Shown here: positions 62,091 through 64,000 of the stretch, one piece after another
Layout of the letters: every line of letters begins with the position of its first letter
How positions within the stretch are numbered: position 1 is the first letter of the stretch
DNA from: Pseudobdellovibrionaceae bacterium
GTDB lineage: Bacteria; Bdellovibrionota; Bdellovibrionia; Bdellovibrionales; JAMPXM01
DNA length: 64,000 nucleotides
Direction: 5' to 3'
Assembly (NCBI GenBank): GCA_021463345.1
Contig: JAJTYM010000001.1
Location: 1-64,000 of the forward strand
The notes under the pieces: model-generated
Seen by the model: the letters and a program-made list of their open reading frames with translations, nothing else
Told to the model about the DNA's origin: nothing
Database searches by the model: none
Translations under genes and position numbers: made by a program

Positions 62091-63712
62091 TTGACCCGGA
62101 CCTCATTGTACCGATAGCGCGCCAAGATGTTCACGGGATAGTTCTCCACGCGCTCGGCGATCATGTGGTGGCTGACCCCGGTATAGAGGGGAACGAGCGG
62201 GACGTCGTCCTCAACGAGCATCTTCTGCGCCTCGGCGTAGATCTGCCGGCGCCTCTCGCGATCGGATTCCGTCGCGGCCTTCTCGATGAGGTCGTCGTAT
62301 TTCTTGTTCTTCCAGCGCGTGCGGTTGTTCTCGCTGTAGGACGTCATGAGGTTGAGGAAGTTGTCCGGGTCCGGATAGTCGCCCTGCCAGCCGAAGCGGT
62401 ACATCGGCGGGGGGTCGACCTTCACGGTGTTGAGGAACACCTTCCATTCCTCGTTTTTGATCTCCATCGAGACGCCGAGGTTCCTTTTGAGTTGCGCTTG
62501 GATGTTCTCGGCGATGAGCTGGTGGTTCTCGTTCTGGTTGGAGCGGAACTCGATCTTGATTTTCGTCGGATCGTCGTATCCCGCTTCCTTCAAGAGCCCC
62601 TTGGCTTTTTCGATGTTGAACGTGCGCCCTCGACCGGCCTCGTAGCCGAACATGCCCACCGGCACGAACGACGTCATCGGGATCTGGCCGCCGGCGAGCA
62701 CGTTGACGATCTCCTGGCGGTCGATGGCGTGCGCGATGGCCTGGCGGATCTTGACGTTGTCCATCGGCTTTTTCTCGATGTTGAAGCCGTAATACTGGAT
62801 CGTCAGATTGCCGACCGCCTTGAATTCCTTGCGCTTCTTGAGCTCGCGGATCTGCTGCGCCGGCAAGGAGTTCAGGGCATCGACCCTGCCCGACTCGAAC
62901 AAGTTGATGGCCGTCGAAGCCTCCTGAATGATGAGGCCGACCAGGTACTTCAACTGCGGCTTCACGCCGTAATACGCGTCGTTGCGTTCCATGACGAGCT
63001 GCTTGTCGTGCTCCCAGAGCTTCAAGCGGAACGGGCCGATCGTGACGATGTTCGCCGGCTCCGTCCATCTGTCGCCGTGTTTGTCGATGACGTCCTGGCG
63101 AACCGGGAACGTCGAATGATGCGTGAGCAGGAACGGGAAATAGCTCATCGGCTTGTCGAGCTCGACGGTGACCTCGTTGGGCCCCGTGACCCTCACTCCG
63201 ACTTGAGCGAAATCCTTGAGTTTGCCTTCGGCGAAGGCGCGCGCGTTCTTGAGGGGATAGAGGAAATACGCGTACTCGCTCGCGGTCATCGGGTTCAGCA
63301 GGCGCTTGAAGCCGTCGACGACGTGTTGCGGGCCGAACGGCTGGCCATCGGACCACACGACGCCCTGACGCAAGGTGAACGTCCATACGCGGTTGTCCTT
63401 GGATCGCCATTTTTCAGCGAGTGCGGGGGCGACATCGGGCTCGGGCTTCGAAAAATCGTACCCGACGAGGCCATCCATCAGATTCTCGGTGACCAAAGCG
63501 CTCGTGGTGTCGGTGGCTTTGTGCCAATCGATCGACGGCGGCTCGGTTTCGATCCGGACCCGAAGCGTTTCCTTGTGGGGCAAAGTCAGTTTGCCCTGAC
63601 CCGGAACGGTGATTTCAAGGTCTTTGCCTTTTTTCGTGCAGCCGACGGAAACGACCGCGGCGACAACGCAGAGCAGGGCGAAGAACGGACGGATCGAGGA
63701 AAAGTGAGTCAT
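62087..63712 (-). CDS. oppA: Oligopeptide-binding lipoprotein (OppA/SBP_bac_5)
   Basis: Periplasmic substrate-binding lipoprotein of the family 5 type, 541 aa. The lipobox is VVSVGC. Conserved elements include RIETEPPSIDWHKATDTTSA, FTLRQGVVWSDGQPFG, IRQAIAHAIDRQEIVNVLAGG and PPMYRFGWQGDYPDPDNFL. It likely binds peptides for the OppBC permease. The stop and the oppB start overlap by four bases. Upstream (63713-63827) no regulator is seen. Confidence 0.95.
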   Translation of the reverse strand: MTHFSSIRPFFALLCVVAAVVSVGCTKKGKDLEITVPGQGKLTLPHKETLRVRIETEPPSIDWHKATDTTSALVTENLMDGLVGYDFSKPEPDVAPALAEKWRSKDNRVWTFTLRQGVVWSDGQPFGPQHVVDGFKRLLNPMTASEYAYFLYPLKNARAFAEGKLKDFAQVGVRVTGPNEVTVELDKPMSYFPFLLTHHSTFPVRQDVIDKHGDRWTEPANIVTIGPFRLKLWEHDKQLVMERNDAYYGVKPQLKYLVGLIIQEASTAINLFESGRVDALNSLPAQQIRELKKRKEFKAVGNLTIQYYGFNIEKKPMDNVKIRQAIAHAIDRQEIVNVLAGGQIPMTSFVPVGMFGYEAGRGRTFNIEKAKGLLKEAGYDDPTKIKIEFRSNQNENHQLIAENIQAQLKRNLGVSMEIKNEEWKVFLNTVKVDPPPMYRFGWQGDYPDPDNFLNLMTSYSENNRTRWKNKKYDDLIEKAATESDRERRRQIYAEAQKMLVEDDVPLVPLYTGVSHHMIAERVENYPVNILARYRYNEVRVK

Positions 63713-63827
63713 CGGATCTCCCTGGAAGTCCGAGACTTTTTTCCGACTTAACCCAGCCTGTCAAGGCGGGAGCGACGTGTGTAGACGATGCTCAGTCCAT
63801 CCTCTCTGTCGCGCCGCATGATGCCCA

Positions 63828-64000
63828 TCACCAAACGTCGGATTTCGACTCGGACGGGCGCACGCCGACGGGGCTCACGAGCCAATTCAAGCTGCGCCCT
63901 TCTTTAGGCCCCTGGGCGTTATAGAGCAGATTGTAAATTTGAAAGTTCCGGGAAACCTTTTTGACGTAGTTCCGGGTTTCCACGAACGGGATGTGCTCGA
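63828..64000 (-). CDS. C-terminal end of a lytic murein transglycosylase-like gene (partial)
   Basis: The minus strand reads about 57 codons to a TGA at 63830-63828, beginning EHIPFVETRNYVKKVSRNFQ and followed by IYNLLY. PFxETRNYVKxV is the C-terminal signature of Slt-type lytic transglycosylases that cleave the glycan backbone. The rest lies beyond the window edge. The final 30 residues are poorly conserved. It probably precedes oppA in the same direction. Confidence 0.75.
   Translation of the reverse strand, partial: EHIPFVETRNYVKKVSRNFQIYNLLYNAQGPKEGRSLNWLVSPVGVRPSESKSDVW

Overview
The window is a gene-dense, GC-rich piece of a Gram-negative chromosome. I see no phage, insertion sequence, integrase, CRISPR array, rRNA or tRNA gene. 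Gram-negative identity follows from the outer-membrane content: a TonB/ExbB/ExbD system with its receptor, an RND tripartite pump, a porin-like barrel, many lipoproteins and an OppABC importer. Phylum cannot be proved by eye. The lipoprotein signal ending in FQNC at 41306 and the mix of FHA, YiiX-like, MORN and SPOR proteins suggest Bdellovibrionota or a neighbouring former deltaproteobacterial lineage; this is an inference.

Layout. 87-3785: metG, a SpoU methyltransferase and trmO, overlapping head to tail. 3815-7342: an OmpA-like secreted protein, a secreted zinc metalloprotease and an M50 membrane protease. 7362-14055 (minus): a tightly overlapping exbB-exbD-tonB-receptor-lipoprotein operon followed by uup. 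14345-20383: a basic secreted protein, then an adaptor/permease/outer-membrane-channel efflux operon. 20523-26709: lipoprotein Cu/Zn superoxide dismutase, two small unknown proteins, an SDR oxidoreductase, a truncated haemoglobin, a diheme cytochrome c and a GIY-YIG nuclease gene broken by an in-frame stop. 26900-32188: lon, SPOR lipoprotein, DUF167, RNase H and small secreted proteins. 32269-36967 (minus): outer-membrane barrel, small membrane protein, YiiX-like hydrolase, FKBP isomerase and a PTPS/QueD-family enzyme.

37100-41069 is the most unusual locus: an FHA domain fused to a rhomboid-like membrane domain that has lost the catalytic serine and histidine, a secreted trypsin-like protease, and an FHA protein with about five membrane segments, in one operon. 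It is followed by a lipoprotein (41306) built from eleven units of about 18 residues, predicted to form a beta-solenoid. 42305-52819 holds sppA, a MORN lipoprotein, a porin, a metallo-beta-lactamase-fold/STAS pair, greB, folC, a HAAS-type membrane protein and a coiled-coil secreted protein. 53535-59946 is housekeeping: amidase, rph, rdgB, STAS, prs, rplY (CTC type), pth and ychF. 59999-63712 (minus) is oppABC without ATPase genes, and the window ends in the 3' end of a lytic-transglycosylase-like gene.

Non-coding signals include several candidate promoters placed so that transcription would start at or within a few bases of the start codon (lon, the STAS gene, the SPOR gene, the sppA/MORN pair). 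There is a C10 tract inside the putative prs promoter spacer, a 110-bp imperfect palindrome, a perfect 19-bp hairpin, a 36-nt repeat present twice, and an intrinsic terminator (53382-53426) with no recognised gene upstream. Promoter calls are by eye only.
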